Of a DNA stretch of 64,000 bases, positions 7,737-15,691 are shown in pieces. Both the position numbers and the translations under genes were made by a program. A model generated the notes under the pieces. It saw only the letters and a program-made list of their open reading frames with translations. It had not been told where the DNA came from and did not search any database. Numbering within the stretch: position 1 is the stretch's first letter; each line of letters begins with the position of its first letter. The stretch is from Streptomyces caniscabiei (GTDB lineage: Bacteria > Actinomycetota > Actinomycetes > Streptomycetales > Streptomycetaceae): positions 372,001-436,000 of the forward strand of contig NZ_JABXWI010000010.1 in assembly GCF_014930365.1 (NCBI RefSeq), read 5' to 3'.

Positions 7737-9788
7737 CTACCCGGCGATCGGCAGGGACGCCCCGTCCCGCAGGAACACCGGGATCCGCTCCAACGGCGCG
7801 TCGACGGTCACCGACGTACCCCCCTCGTACGTCTCCCCGGTCCACGCGTCCGTCCACCGCGCCCCCGCCGGAAGGTAGGCCGTCCACCGCCGTGCCCCCG
7901 CCTCCAGCACCGGCGCCACCAGCACATCCCGCCCGAACAGATACGCGTCGTCCACGGACCAGGCCCGCTCGTCCTCGGGGAACTCCAGGAACAGCGGCCG
8001 CATCACCGGCAGCCCCTCCTCGTGGGCCTCCCGCATCACCCGCAGCACATACGGCTTCAACCGCTCCCGCAGCCGCAGATACGACTCCAGGATCGCCCCG
8101 GCCTCCTCACCGTACGACCACACCTCGTTGGGCCCGCCGGTCATGTCCGGCCCCAGCGGCATCCCGGGCTCCCGGAACCCGTGCAGCCGCATCAGCGGCG
8201 AGAACGCCCCGAACTGGAACCAGCGGACCATCACCTCGCGGTACGCCGGATCGTCGGGGTCGCCCCCGTGGAAGCCGCCGATGTCGGTGTTCCACCACGG
8301 GATGCCGGACAGCGCCGTGTTGAGCCCCGCCGCGATCTGCCGCCGCAGGGTCGGGAAGTCCGTCCCGATGTCACCGGACCAGAGCGCGGCCCCCCACCGC
8401 TGACTGCCCGCCCACGCCGAACGGTTGAGGGAGACGATCTCCTCCCGGCCGGCCGCCCGCAGCCCCTCGTAGAAGGTGCGCGCGCTCTCGGCCGGATAGA
8501 TGTTGCCGACCTCCAGACCGGGCCCGGCCCAGTAGCGCAGGTTCTCCTGGAAGCCCGGCTTGAGCTCCGGCTCGCAGGCGTCCAGCCAGAACGCGTCGAT
8601 GCCGTACCGGTCCAGGTAGTTCTCCTTCACCCGCGACCACACGAACTCCCGGGCCTCCGGGTTCGTCGCGTCGTAGAAGGCCACCTGGACCGTCGACGCG
8701 ACCTCCTTGTCCGGCCAGTCGGCGTGCGCCATCGGGCCGTACTGCGTCCCGATGAAGTACCCGCGCTGCTCCATCACGGGGTGGTTCTCGCTCAGCGGCG
8801 ACACCGACGGCCACACCGACACCACCAACTTGATGCCCAGCTCGTCCAGTTCACGGACCATGGCCGCCGGATCGGGCCACTCGTCGAGGTCGAACTTCCA
8901 CTCGCCCAGATGCGTCCAGTGGAAGAAGTCGCACACGATGACATCGAGGGGCAGGCCCCGCCGCCTGTACTCCCGTGCCACGGCCAGGAGTTCGTCCTGG
9001 GTGCGGTAGCGCAGCTTGCACTGCCAGAACCCGGCCGCCCACTCCGGCAGCATCGGCGTACGGCCCGTCGCCGCGCTGTAGCGGCGCTGCGCCTCGGCCG
9101 GATCGCCCGCGGTGATCCAGTAGTCGATCTGCCGGGCCGAGTCCGCGACCCAGCGGGTGCCGTTGCCGGCCAGCTCGACGCGGCCGATCGCCGGGTTGTT
9201 CCACAGCAGGGTGTAGCCGCGGCTGGAGGTGAGCACCGGGATGCCGACCTCCGCGTTGCGCTGCACCAGGTCCAGCACCAGCCCCTTCTGGTCGAGCCGC
9301 CCGTGCTGGTGCTGACCGAGGCCGTACAGCTTCTCGTCGTCGTACGCGGCGAAGCGCTGCTCCAGGCGGTGGTAGCCGTTGCCGACGGCCGTGTAGAGGC
9401 GCGGGCCGGGCCACCAGAAGTGGGCGCGGGCCTCCGACAGCAGCTCGCCGCCGTCGGCCGTGCGGCTGTAGCGGATCAGGCCCTCCGCGTTCACCTCGAC
9501 GGTCAGCGCGCCGACGATCAGCCGCCCCAGCCCGTCCTCGATCTTGACGCTGCTCTCGGTGGACTCGGCCTCGTCGAGCAGGGCGCCCGGCAGCCCGTCG
9601 AGGACCGGGCCGCCGAGGCGGGCGCGGACCCGGACCGCGTCCGGCCCCCAGGGCTCGATCCGCAGGGTCTCCTGACGTCCGCTCCACTCCAGGGCACCGT
9701 CCCGCTCACGGAACGTGCCGACGGTGGGGGAGGACTGGGCGAGGCTGACCGCGCCCGTCGGGGTCTGGTTCTCGGCAGGCTGATTCAC
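7737..9788 (-). CDS. GH31 family alpha-xylosidase or alpha-glucosidase
   Basis: About 683 residues, no signal peptide, hence cytoplasmic. The GH31 order is clear: N-terminal beta-sandwich (to ~200), then a TIM barrel with the nucleophile Asp in FWLDACEPE (near residue 400) and the acid/base Asp in WSGDIGTDF (near 470), then C-terminal beta domains. The RYRTQDELLAVAREYRRRGLPLDVIVCDFFHW block is typical of GH31. The GTG start has AGGAGA upstream. It is 79 bp downstream of the lacI gene and probably in the same transcript. With the nearby GH12 gene, alpha-xylosidase action on xyloglucan fragments is a reasonable guess, but alpha-glucosidase or sulfoquinovosidase-like activity cannot be excluded from sequence alone. 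Confidence 0.85.
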   Translation of the reverse strand: MNQPAENQTPTGAVSLAQSSPTVGTFRERDGALEWSGRQETLRIEPWGPDAVRVRARLGGPVLDGLPGALLDEAESTESSVKIEDGLGRLIVGALTVEVNAEGLIRYSRTADGGELLSEARAHFWWPGPRLYTAVGNGYHRLEQRFAAYDDEKLYGLGQHQHGRLDQKGLVLDLVQRNAEVGIPVLTSSRGYTLLWNNPAIGRVELAGNGTRWVADSARQIDYWITAGDPAEAQRRYSAATGRTPMLPEWAAGFWQCKLRYRTQDELLAVAREYRRRGLPLDVIVCDFFHWTHLGEWKFDLDEWPDPAAMVRELDELGIKLVVSVWPSVSPLSENHPVMEQRGYFIGTQYGPMAHADWPDKEVASTVQVAFYDATNPEAREFVWSRVKENYLDRYGIDAFWLDACEPELKPGFQENLRYWAGPGLEVGNIYPAESARTFYEGLRAAGREEIVSLNRSAWAGSQRWGAALWSGDIGTDFPTLRRQIAAGLNTALSGIPWWNTDIGGFHGGDPDDPAYREVMVRWFQFGAFSPLMRLHGFREPGMPLGPDMTGGPNEVWSYGEEAGAILESYLRLRERLKPYVLRVMREAHEEGLPVMRPLFLEFPEDERAWSVDDAYLFGRDVLVAPVLEAGARRWTAYLPAGARWTDAWTGETYEGGTSVTVDAPLERIPVFLRDGASLPIAG

Positions 9789-9867
9789 GAGAGGTCTCCT
9801 GGAAGGGAGGAGTGAGGAAAGGCGGGCGGAGCGAAGGAGGAGGCGGAAGGGGAACCACGACGTCGGC

Positions 9868-10881
9868 TCAGCCGGTGGGGGACAGCGGTCCCGTGCTCGC
9901 GCGGACCGTCAACTCGGGGGCGAGGAGCACCACTTCGTCGGTGTCCCGGCCCTCCAGCTTGGCGACCAGCTGCTCCACGGCCCGGCGGCCCATCTCCTGG
10001 GCGGGGATGGCCACGGACGTCAACCGCACCGAGGCCTGCACGGCGACCTGGTCGGGGCAGACCGCGATCACCGAGACGTCCTCCGGCACCGCGCGCCCCT
10101 GCTGCCGCAGCAGCGCCAGCAGCGGCTCCACCGCGGACTCGTTCTGCACGACGATCCCCGTGGTGCCGGGCCGTTCGTCGAAGATGCGGGCCAGGGTCGC
10201 GGCCATCGCGTCGTAGCCGCCCTCGCAGGGGCGGTGCAGCACACGCAGGCCCAGCTCCCTGGCGCGCGAACGCAGTCCGTCGAGGGTGCGCTCGGCGAAC
10301 CCGGTGTGCCGTTCGTACACCGCGGGTGCCTCGCCGACGACGGCGATGTCGCGGTGGCCGAGCATCGCCAGATGCTCCACGCACAGTGCGCCCGTCGCCC
10401 CGAAGTCGAGGTCGACGCAGGTCAGGCCGCTGGTGTCGGCCGGAAGTCCGATGAGCACCGACGGCTGGTCGGTGCCGCGCAGCAGCGGCAGCCGTTCGTC
10501 GTCGAGCTCCACGTCCATCAGGATCATCGCGTCGGCGAGCCCGCTGCCCGTGACCCGGCGCACCGCGTCCGGGCCCTCCTCACCGGTGAGCAGCAGCACG
10601 TCGTAGCCGTACGTACGGGCCGTGGTGGCCACCGCGATGGCGATCTCCATCATCACCGGGACGTACATGTCGGTACGCAGCGGGACCATCAGGGCGACGA
10701 TGTTCGACCTGTTGCTCGCCAGGGCGCGGGCCCCCGCGTTCGGGTGGTAGCCGAGCTCCTGGATGCTCCGTTCGACCCGCTGCCGGGTGCCGGCGGAGAT
10801 GGACCGCTTGCCGCTGAGGACATAGCTCACCGTGCTCGCCGAGACTCCGGCGTGCTGGGCGACCTCGGCGAGGGTGACCAT
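9868..10881 (-). CDS. LacI family transcriptional regulator
   Basis: 337 residues from the ATG at 10881, which has GGAG 6 bases upstream (a TTG four codons earlier is less likely). The N-terminal helix-turn-helix (TLAEVAQHAGVSASTVSYVLSGKRSIS) and the hinge helix (GARALASNRSN) are intact, followed by a periplasmic-binding-protein-like sugar sensor domain to the end. Two LacI-type operators lie just upstream (10899–10912 and 10990–11003), so autorepression and control of the divergent GH12 gene are likely. The GH31 gene follows in the same direction. The inducer is probably a xyloglucan-derived or related oligosaccharide (inference). Confidence 0.92.
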   Translation of the reverse strand: MVTLAEVAQHAGVSASTVSYVLSGKRSISAGTRQRVERSIQELGYHPNAGARALASNRSNIVALMVPLRTDMYVPVMMEIAIAVATTARTYGYDVLLLTGEEGPDAVRRVTGSGLADAMILMDVELDDERLPLLRGTDQPSVLIGLPADTSGLTCVDLDFGATGALCVEHLAMLGHRDIAVVGEAPAVYERHTGFAERTLDGLRSRARELGLRVLHRPCEGGYDAMAATLARIFDERPGTTGIVVQNESAVEPLLALLRQQGRAVPEDVSVIAVCPDQVAVQASVRLTSVAIPAQEMGRRAVEQLVAKLEGRDTDEVVLLAPELTVRASTGPLSPTG

Positions 10882-10898
10882 CCAGCTCTCCAAGCGTG

Positions 10899-10912
10899 TT
10901 TAAGCGCTTCGA
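10899..10912. promoter_or_regulatory. LacI-family operator, proximal
   Basis: TTTAAGCGCTTCGA: the core AAGCGCTT is perfect and the outer bases partly match the distal site. It sits 18–31 bp upstream of the regulator start codon, in a position to block its own transcription. Confidence 0.75.
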
Positions 10913-10989
10913 CAGCGCGCTGTCTCTGAACAAAGGCGAGTGAGGGTGGCTCGACAGTAGCTCGGCGCTGGGTGGGTGTCCATAGGTTG

Positions 10990-11003
10990 TCGAAGCGCTT
11001 CGA
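10990..11003. promoter_or_regulatory. LacI-family operator, distal, perfect palindrome
   Basis: TCGAAGCGCTTCGA is a perfect 14-bp palindrome, centred 91 bp from the proximal operator and about 190 bp upstream of the GH12 start. The pair could support DNA looping, or each could serve one of the two divergent genes. The gap 10882–11194 otherwise holds a GC-rich hairpin repeat and no gene. Confidence 0.8.
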
Positions 11004-11073
11004 TTATTCGCCGTGCGCCTTGGGGGGTGGTGGGGGTGTGTGGGGTGGCGACCGCGGGTCGGTGGGGCTTCTC

Positions 11074-11101
11074 GCGCGGTTCCCCGCGCCCTTCAGGGCG
11101 C
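11074..11101 (-). repeat. Copy of dispersed GC-rich intergenic repeat
   Basis: GCGCGGTTCCCCGCGCCC-TTCA-GGGCGC: hairpin GCGCCC/GGGCGC with the GGTTCCCCGCGCCC arm shared, in inverse orientation, with the intergenic repeats at 20744, 25552, 30937 and 32864. Confidence 0.5.
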
Positions 11102-11194
11102 TGTTGTCGCCCCAGTTTAGAACTCGGAGGCAACTTTCCGAGGGTGCGGCGGCGACCAGCACCCGTAACCGCACCGCCCCCGGAAGGAACCGCC

Positions 11195-12004
11195 ATGCAA
11201 CACCGTCGTCCTCGCCTGACCCGTACGGCCAAGATCGGCGCGGCCGTCGTCACCGCGCTCGCGGTCGGGGCCTCCGTGACCGTGGCGATGGCGGGGGAGG
11301 AGGCCAAGAAGTGCACGGACTTCGACACGATCACGCTCGGCAAGTACTACGTGAACAACAACGTCTGGAACCGCGAGAAGGCCACCGGCACCCAGTGCGT
11401 CTGGGACAACTCCCGCTCGGGATCGACGATCTCGTGGGGGACCAGCTACAGCCTGGCCAACAGCGGCGCCGGCAAGGACTACGACGTCAAGTCCTACGCG
11501 AGCAGTGTGCTCGGCTGGCACTGGGGCTGGAAGGTGGACAAGGCGGCCACCCAGCTGCCCGTCCGGGTCGGCGACCGCAAGCCGGTGCGGACCGGCTGGG
11601 AGTTCTCGGTCAGCTCGAACCCCGGCACCATGAACGTCGCCTACGACCTGTGGCTGCACTCCAAGAACACCGCCGACTGGCAGGACCAGCCCACCGACGA
11701 GGTCATGATCTGGCTCAACCGGCAGGGTGGCGCGGGCCCGCTCGGCACCAAGTACGGGAGCGTCAGCCTCGGCGGGGCCATGTGGGACATCTACACCGGT
11801 GACATCGGCTGGAAGGTGTTCTCCTTCGTCCGCCGCACCAACACCACCAAGGCGAACCTGAACCTGGACGACTTCACCCAGGCCCTGGTCCGCCGCAAGC
11901 TGCTGAGCAACGACAAGTACGTCTCCGGCATCGAGGCGGGCACCGAGGTCTTCAAGGGGACCGGGCGCCTGGACACCAAGGCGTACTCGGTGAACATCGG
12001 CTGA
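11195..12004 (+). CDS. Secreted GH12 endoglucanase/xyloglucanase
   Basis: 269 residues from the ATG with GGAAGGAA upstream. A signal peptide is clear (RRPRLTRTAKIGAAVVTALAVG…AMAG). The mature protein shows GH12 features: the jelly-roll opening with NVWN, the nucleophile E169 in DEVMIWLNR, and the acid/base E251 in GTEVFKGTG. The length fits a single-domain GH12 enzyme without a binding module. GH12 members cut beta-1,4-glucans, often xyloglucan. The gene is divergent from lacI–GH31 and lies behind the perfect LacI operator, so extracellular chain cutting and intracellular trimming may be co-regulated. Which glucan it prefers cannot be told from the sequence. Confidence 0.85.
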   Translation: MQHRRPRLTRTAKIGAAVVTALAVGASVTVAMAGEEAKKCTDFDTITLGKYYVNNNVWNREKATGTQCVWDNSRSGSTISWGTSYSLANSGAGKDYDVKSYASSVLGWHWGWKVDKAATQLPVRVGDRKPVRTGWEFSVSSNPGTMNVAYDLWLHSKNTADWQDQPTDEVMIWLNRQGGAGPLGTKYGSVSLGGAMWDIYTGDIGWKVFSFVRRTNTTKANLNLDDFTQALVRRKLLSNDKYVSGIEAGTEVFKGTGRLDTKAYSVNIG

Positions 12005-12062
12005 GCGCGCACGCGAGGGGTGGCGGGGTCGGTCCGGATCGGGTACCAACGATCGAGTAGCA

Positions 12063-12097
12063 CCCATCGGTAACCATTCAGGTACCCATCCGGTACA
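12063..12097. promoter_or_regulatory. Tandem CCAT(N)GGTA repeats upstream of acyl-CoA dehydrogenase
   Basis: Three head-to-tail copies (CCATCGGTAAC at 12064, CCATTCAGGTACC at 12075, CCATCCGGTAC at 12087) spaced about one helical turn, plus a further GGTACC at 12042. They end 30 bp before the start codon, a likely site for a regulator binding one face of the DNA. Confidence 0.45.
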
Positions 12098-12126
12098 AGA
12101 TCCCGATTCGCGGCGAGGTGACCCTC

Positions 12127-14067
12127 ATGTCCGCCCCACCCCTCAAGAAGCCCGTCGTCACCGAACGTGAGGCCCGCCAGGTGGCGGAGGCCGCCCGCGA
12201 GCAGGCCTGGCGCAAGCCCAGCTTCGCCAAGGAACTGTTCCTGGGCCGGTTCCGCCTCGACCTGATCCACCCCCACCCGCTGCCCACCGACGAGGCCGTC
12301 CGGCGCGGCGAGCAGTTCCTGACCAAGCTGCGCGCCTTCTGCGAGACGAAGGTCGACGGCGCCCTGATCGAACGCGAGGCCCGGATCCCCGACGAGGTGA
12401 TCAACGGTCTCAAGGAACTCGGCGCCCTCGGCATGAAGATCGACCCCAAGTACGGCGGTCTCGGCCTCACCCAGGTGTACTACAACAAGGCCCTGGCCCT
12501 GGTCGGCTCGGCCAGCCCGGCCATCGGTGTGCTGCTCTCGGCGCATCAGTCGATCGGCGTACCGCAGCCGCTGAAACTGTTCGGCACCCCCGAGCAGAAG
12601 GAGAAGTTCCTCCCGCGCTGCGCCCGCACCGACATCAGCGCCTTCCTCCTCACCGAGCCCGACGTCGGCTCCGACCCCGCCCGACTGGCCACCTCGGCGG
12701 TCCCCGACGGCGACGACTACATCCTCGACGGCGTGAAGCTGTGGACGACGAACGGCGTGGTCGCCGACCTCCTGGTCGTCATGGCACGCGTGCCCAGGTC
12801 GGAAGGCCACAAGGGTGGCATCACGGCCTTCGTCGTCGAGTCCGACTCACCCGGCGTCACCGTCGAGAACCGCAACGCCTTCATGGGCCTGCGCGGCATC
12901 GAGAACGGCGTCACCCGCTTCCACCAGGTGCGGGTCCCCGCCGCCAACCGCATCGGCCCCGAGGGAGCGGGCCTGAAGATCGCGCTGACCACCCTCAACA
13001 CGGGCCGTCTCTCCCTGCCCGCGTCCTGCGTGGCCGCCGGCAAGTGGTGCCTGAAGATCGCCCGTGAGTGGTCGGCGGCCCGTGAGCAGTGGGGCAAGCC
13101 GGTCGCCCACCACGAGGCGGTCGGCCAGAAGATCTCCTTCATCGCGGCGACCACCTTCGCCCTGGAAGCGGTGCTGGACCTGTCCTCGCAGATGGCCGAC
13201 GAGGACCGCAACGACATCCGTATCGAGGGCGCCCTCGCGAAACTCTTCGCCTCCGAGATGGGCTGGAAGATCGCCGACGAGCTGGTCCAGATCCGCGGCG
13301 GCCGCGGCTTCGAGACGGCGGACTCGCTCCGGGCGCGCGGCGAACGGGCCGTCCCCGCCGAGCAGATGCTGCGCGACCTGCGCATCAACCGGATCTTCGA
13401 GGGCTCCACGGAGATCATGCACCTGCTGATCGCCCGCGAGGCCGTCGACGCCCACCTCACCGTGGCCGGCGACCTCATCGACCCGGAGAAGTCCCTCACC
13501 GACAAGGCGAAGGCGGGCGCGAACGCGGGCGTCTTCTACGCCAAGTGGCTGCCCAAGCTGGTCGCGGGACCGGGCCAACTCCCGCGCACCTACGGCGACT
13601 TCCACCCGGCGGGCCACCCCGACCTCGCCGCCCACCTGCGCTACGTCGAACGGGGCGCCCGCAAGCTCGCCCGCTCCACCTTCTACGCCATGTCCCGCTG
13701 GCAGGGCCGGATGGAGACCAAGCAGGGGTTCCTGGGCCGGATCGTCGACATCGGCGCCGAACTCTTCGCGATGAGCGCGGCCGTCGTGCGCGCGGAACTG
13801 CTCCGCACCACCACCGACCACGGCCGCGAGGCCTACCAACTGGCCGACACCTTCTGCCGCCAGTCCCGCATCCGCGTCGAGGAACTCTTCGGCCGCCTGT
13901 GGACCAACACCGACGACATCGACCACAAGGTCGTCAAGGGCGTCCTGGGCGGCGCCTACGAGTGGCTGGAAGAGGGCGTCATCGACCCCTCGGGCGAGGG
14001 CCCCTGGATCGCGGACGCGACCCCGGGCGAGACCGAGAAGGACAACGTCCACCGCCGCATCCGCTGA
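12127..14067 (+). CDS. Acyl-CoA dehydrogenase family protein
   Basis: FAD-dependent enzyme introducing the alpha,beta double bond in acyl-CoA, 646 residues, longer than the classic ~380-residue enzymes because of a ~70-residue N-terminal extension and a ~170-residue C-terminal helical extension. Family marks are the TEPDVGSDPARLATSA block, LWTTNG, the RIFEGSTEIMHLLIAREAV C-terminal signature and QIRGGRGFE. The ATG at 12127 is chosen over the GTG at 12118 because GAGG lies 9–10 bases upstream. This long form is typical of very-long-chain or FadE-like enzymes; substrate chain length is unknown. It is monocistronic, with a repeat cluster just upstream that may bind its regulator. Confidence 0.88.
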   Translation: MSAPPLKKPVVTEREARQVAEAAREQAWRKPSFAKELFLGRFRLDLIHPHPLPTDEAVRRGEQFLTKLRAFCETKVDGALIEREARIPDEVINGLKELGALGMKIDPKYGGLGLTQVYYNKALALVGSASPAIGVLLSAHQSIGVPQPLKLFGTPEQKEKFLPRCARTDISAFLLTEPDVGSDPARLATSAVPDGDDYILDGVKLWTTNGVVADLLVVMARVPRSEGHKGGITAFVVESDSPGVTVENRNAFMGLRGIENGVTRFHQVRVPAANRIGPEGAGLKIALTTLNTGRLSLPASCVAAGKWCLKIAREWSAAREQWGKPVAHHEAVGQKISFIAATTFALEAVLDLSSQMADEDRNDIRIEGALAKLFASEMGWKIADELVQIRGGRGFETADSLRARGERAVPAEQMLRDLRINRIFEGSTEIMHLLIAREAVDAHLTVAGDLIDPEKSLTDKAKAGANAGVFYAKWLPKLVAGPGQLPRTYGDFHPAGHPDLAAHLRYVERGARKLARSTFYAMSRWQGRMETKQGFLGRIVDIGAELFAMSAAVVRAELLRTTTDHGREAYQLADTFCRQSRIRVEELFGRLWTNTDDIDHKVVKGVLGGAYEWLEEGVIDPSGEGPWIADATPGETEKDNVHRRIR

Positions 14068-14083
14068 CCTGCCGCACGAGTTC

Positions 14084-14108
14084 CCCGCGCCCCTTCCAGG
14101 GGCGCGGG
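14084..14108. terminator. Hairpin terminator after acyl-CoA dehydrogenase gene
   Basis: Perfect 11-bp stem CCCGCGCCCCT/AGGGGCGCGGG with a 3-base loop, 17 bp after the stop codon. It is also a variant of the dispersed GGGGCGCGGG intergenic repeat. Confidence 0.75.
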
Positions 14109-14177
14109 ACTGTGCTGACATGCGGCGCCGCCCCGCCCGACGACAGTCCGGGGTACGCCAGGAACTAGGCTCCCGGC

Positions 14178-14969
14178 ATGTCCGGTCCGACGTTGGTGAT
14201 CGATTTGGCGGAGCCGCTCTCCCCGGCTCAGCTGCGGGAGTTCCGCGCGTTGATGGTGGGGCTCTCCTCCCGCTTCGCGGAGAAGCGGCCCGGGTTCTTC
14301 GACGTCAACGTGCCCGCGGAGCGACTGGGCGTCGAGGACAGGCGAGAGGAGGACTGGCGGAAGCCGTTCCCGCTTCCGCTCCTAGTGCCGCGTCAGGCAA
14401 CGTTCGCCCCGTCGCGACGCCCGGCACGCCCTCTCGCCGCACCGGCCGAAAACCCAAGTACATCCAGTACGAGGGCTTTCGGCCGACACACCGAGAGCAC
14501 GCACCGGACGCCGCTCCTTGACGGGCAGACGTTGCCTGACGCGGCACTAGGCAACGCCTCCGCGGACGAGGAGCTCACGGCCCTGGTGGGGTTCGGTCCG
14601 CAGCGCGAGGACCGGGACCGGCCTTTCCTGGTCTACCTCATGGGGCCGGGCGTCGGCGACGAGAGCATCTTCGAGGCTGAGCACGAGGAGGAGCCAGAGG
14701 CGGAGGCCCTCCTCGGCTTCAGGCCGACTCATGCCGTCAACGTCAGCGCCTGCTGCAATCGCGAGATCGATCACGTGGCCACGGCCCTGCTGACCGCCGC
14801 TGTCATGGACGTCATCGGGGGCGTGGCCAAAGCCGAGTTGCCGGACGGGCAGGAGTCGGTCGTCGCCGGACTTCCGGGGGTGTTGGGGTTCGCGGACTGG
14901 ATGGCGCTGGGAACGGCGGAGTTCCTCCGGGCCTGGGTCGGGCACCCCGCCTTCCGGCTGGTCAAGTAG
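14178..14969 (+). CDS. Hypothetical protein (DUF6368-like) carrying an in-frame MITE insertion
   Basis: 263 residues as it stands. Opening MSGPTLVIDLAEPLSPAQLREFRALMVG and the second half (FRPTHAVNVSACCNREIDH…FADWMALGTAEFLRAWVGHPAF) look like a conserved actinobacterial hypothetical family, possibly DUF6368; function unknown. Residues ~70–123 come from the 161-bp element at 14386–14546. Removing the element and one CTAG copy joins …PLPLL to GNASADEEL and gives a 208-residue protein, which is presumably the ancestral form. The insert adds exactly 55 codons and no stop, so the gene stays open, but folding of the product may be disturbed. Nothing nearby hints at a role. Confidence 0.7.
   Translation: MSGPTLVIDLAEPLSPAQLREFRALMVGLSSRFAEKRPGFFDVNVPAERLGVEDRREEDWRKPFPLPLLVPRQATFAPSRRPARPLAAPAENPSTSSTRAFGRHTESTHRTPLLDGQTLPDAALGNASADEELTALVGFGPQREDRDRPFLVYLMGPGVGDESIFEAEHEEEPEAEALLGFRPTHAVNVSACCNREIDHVATALLTAAVMDVIGGVAKAELPDGQESVVAGLPGVLGFADWMALGTAEFLRAWVGHPAFRLVK
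14386..14546. mobile_element. MITE-like element (161 bp) flanked by CTAG
   Basis: Terminal inverted repeats of 24 bp (22 match), beginning TGCCGCGTCAGGCAACGT, are bounded on both sides by CTAG (14382–14385 and 14547–14550), which would be a 4-bp target duplication. Inside, more inverted segments pair (GGCCGAAA with TTTCGGCC; CTCTCG with CGAGAG), so the whole element can fold into one long imperfect hairpin. No transposase is encoded. CTAG fits the YTAR-type target of some IS5-related elements; parent unknown. Confidence 0.8.
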
Positions 14970-15044
14970 CCCGGACGGTGTCCTCGTCACCCACACGCCC
15001 GATCGCTACGACCGCCGCCCCGGCGAACCTACGCGATCACGGCC

Positions 15045-15500
15045 CTAGCAGTACTTGTCGCTGGCGTCGCGCGTCGTCCACGAACAGGAATCCACCTTCG
15101 ACCCGCTCGCCTTCGTCAGCTTCGCCGTGTCGCTCGTGTTGTTCCAGACGTAGGCCTTGCGGTTCTGGTACTTCGTCGCGGTCGTGTCCGTCCCCGACCC
15201 CGTACGGACCTTGATGTACTTCTTCGCCCCGATCTTGATGTTCGGGAACGTGTACTTGTGGTTGTCGAGGTCCTTCAGCACCCAGCCCTTCAGCGAGATC
15301 GCCGAGGAGCTCGTGTTCTTGATCTGCACCCACTCCGCGTTGTACTGCGCGTTCGTCCGCGTGTCCTTGCCCGGGCTGTCGAAGTACACGCGGTAGATGA
15401 TCACCCCGCCCGCGGCCTCGGCCGGGCTGCTGAGCAGCGTGCCGGTCAGGGCGACGGCTCCGGCGAGCGCGGGCAGGGCAGCGCGTATGCGCTTGTGCAT
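15045..15500 (-). CDS. Secreted lamin tail domain protein
   Basis: 151 residues. Signal peptide MHKRIRAALPALAGAVALTGTLLSSPAEA, then a single lamin-tail (LTD) immunoglobulin-like domain: IIYRVYFDSPGKD…NAEWVQIKNTSSSAISLKGWVLKDLDNHKYTFP…IKVRTGSG…VWNNTSDTAKL. The last residues contain two cysteines that may form a disulfide (DSCSW, DKYC-end). LTD proteins are found in bacterial secreted proteins, often joined to nucleases or other enzymes; this one is stand-alone and its ligand is unknown. A purine-rich GGGGGGA precedes the ATG. A strong inverted repeat lies 31–51 bp upstream. Confidence 0.85.
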   Translation of the reverse strand: MHKRIRAALPALAGAVALTGTLLSSPAEAAGGVIIYRVYFDSPGKDTRTNAQYNAEWVQIKNTSSSAISLKGWVLKDLDNHKYTFPNIKIGAKKYIKVRTGSGTDTTATKYQNRKAYVWNNTSDTAKLTKASGSKVDSCSWTTRDASDKYC

Positions 15501-15530
15501 GGGTCCCCCCAGGGTCCTCGTTCACGTCGA

Positions 15531-15551
15531 TTGATCCGACAATCGGATCAA
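15531..15551. promoter_or_regulatory. Operator-like inverted repeat in dxr/lamin-tail gene gap
   Basis: Perfect 9-bp arms TTGATCCGA and TCGGATCAA separated by 3 bases, in an AT-richer patch of the 191-bp divergent gap, close to the lamin-tail gene start. Likely a repressor or activator site; the regulator is not known. Confidence 0.5.
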
Positions 15552-15691
15552 CAGGTCAGAAGTCATATCACCCCTTCTTCACGCGTGCTTCACAAACGGA
15601 GAAACGGCACCGTCAATCACAGACGGCACGAAGCGGGTCATCAGGGGGATGCGCGGTCCTGACGGGTACCGGATGCGGCCACAATGGGGGG

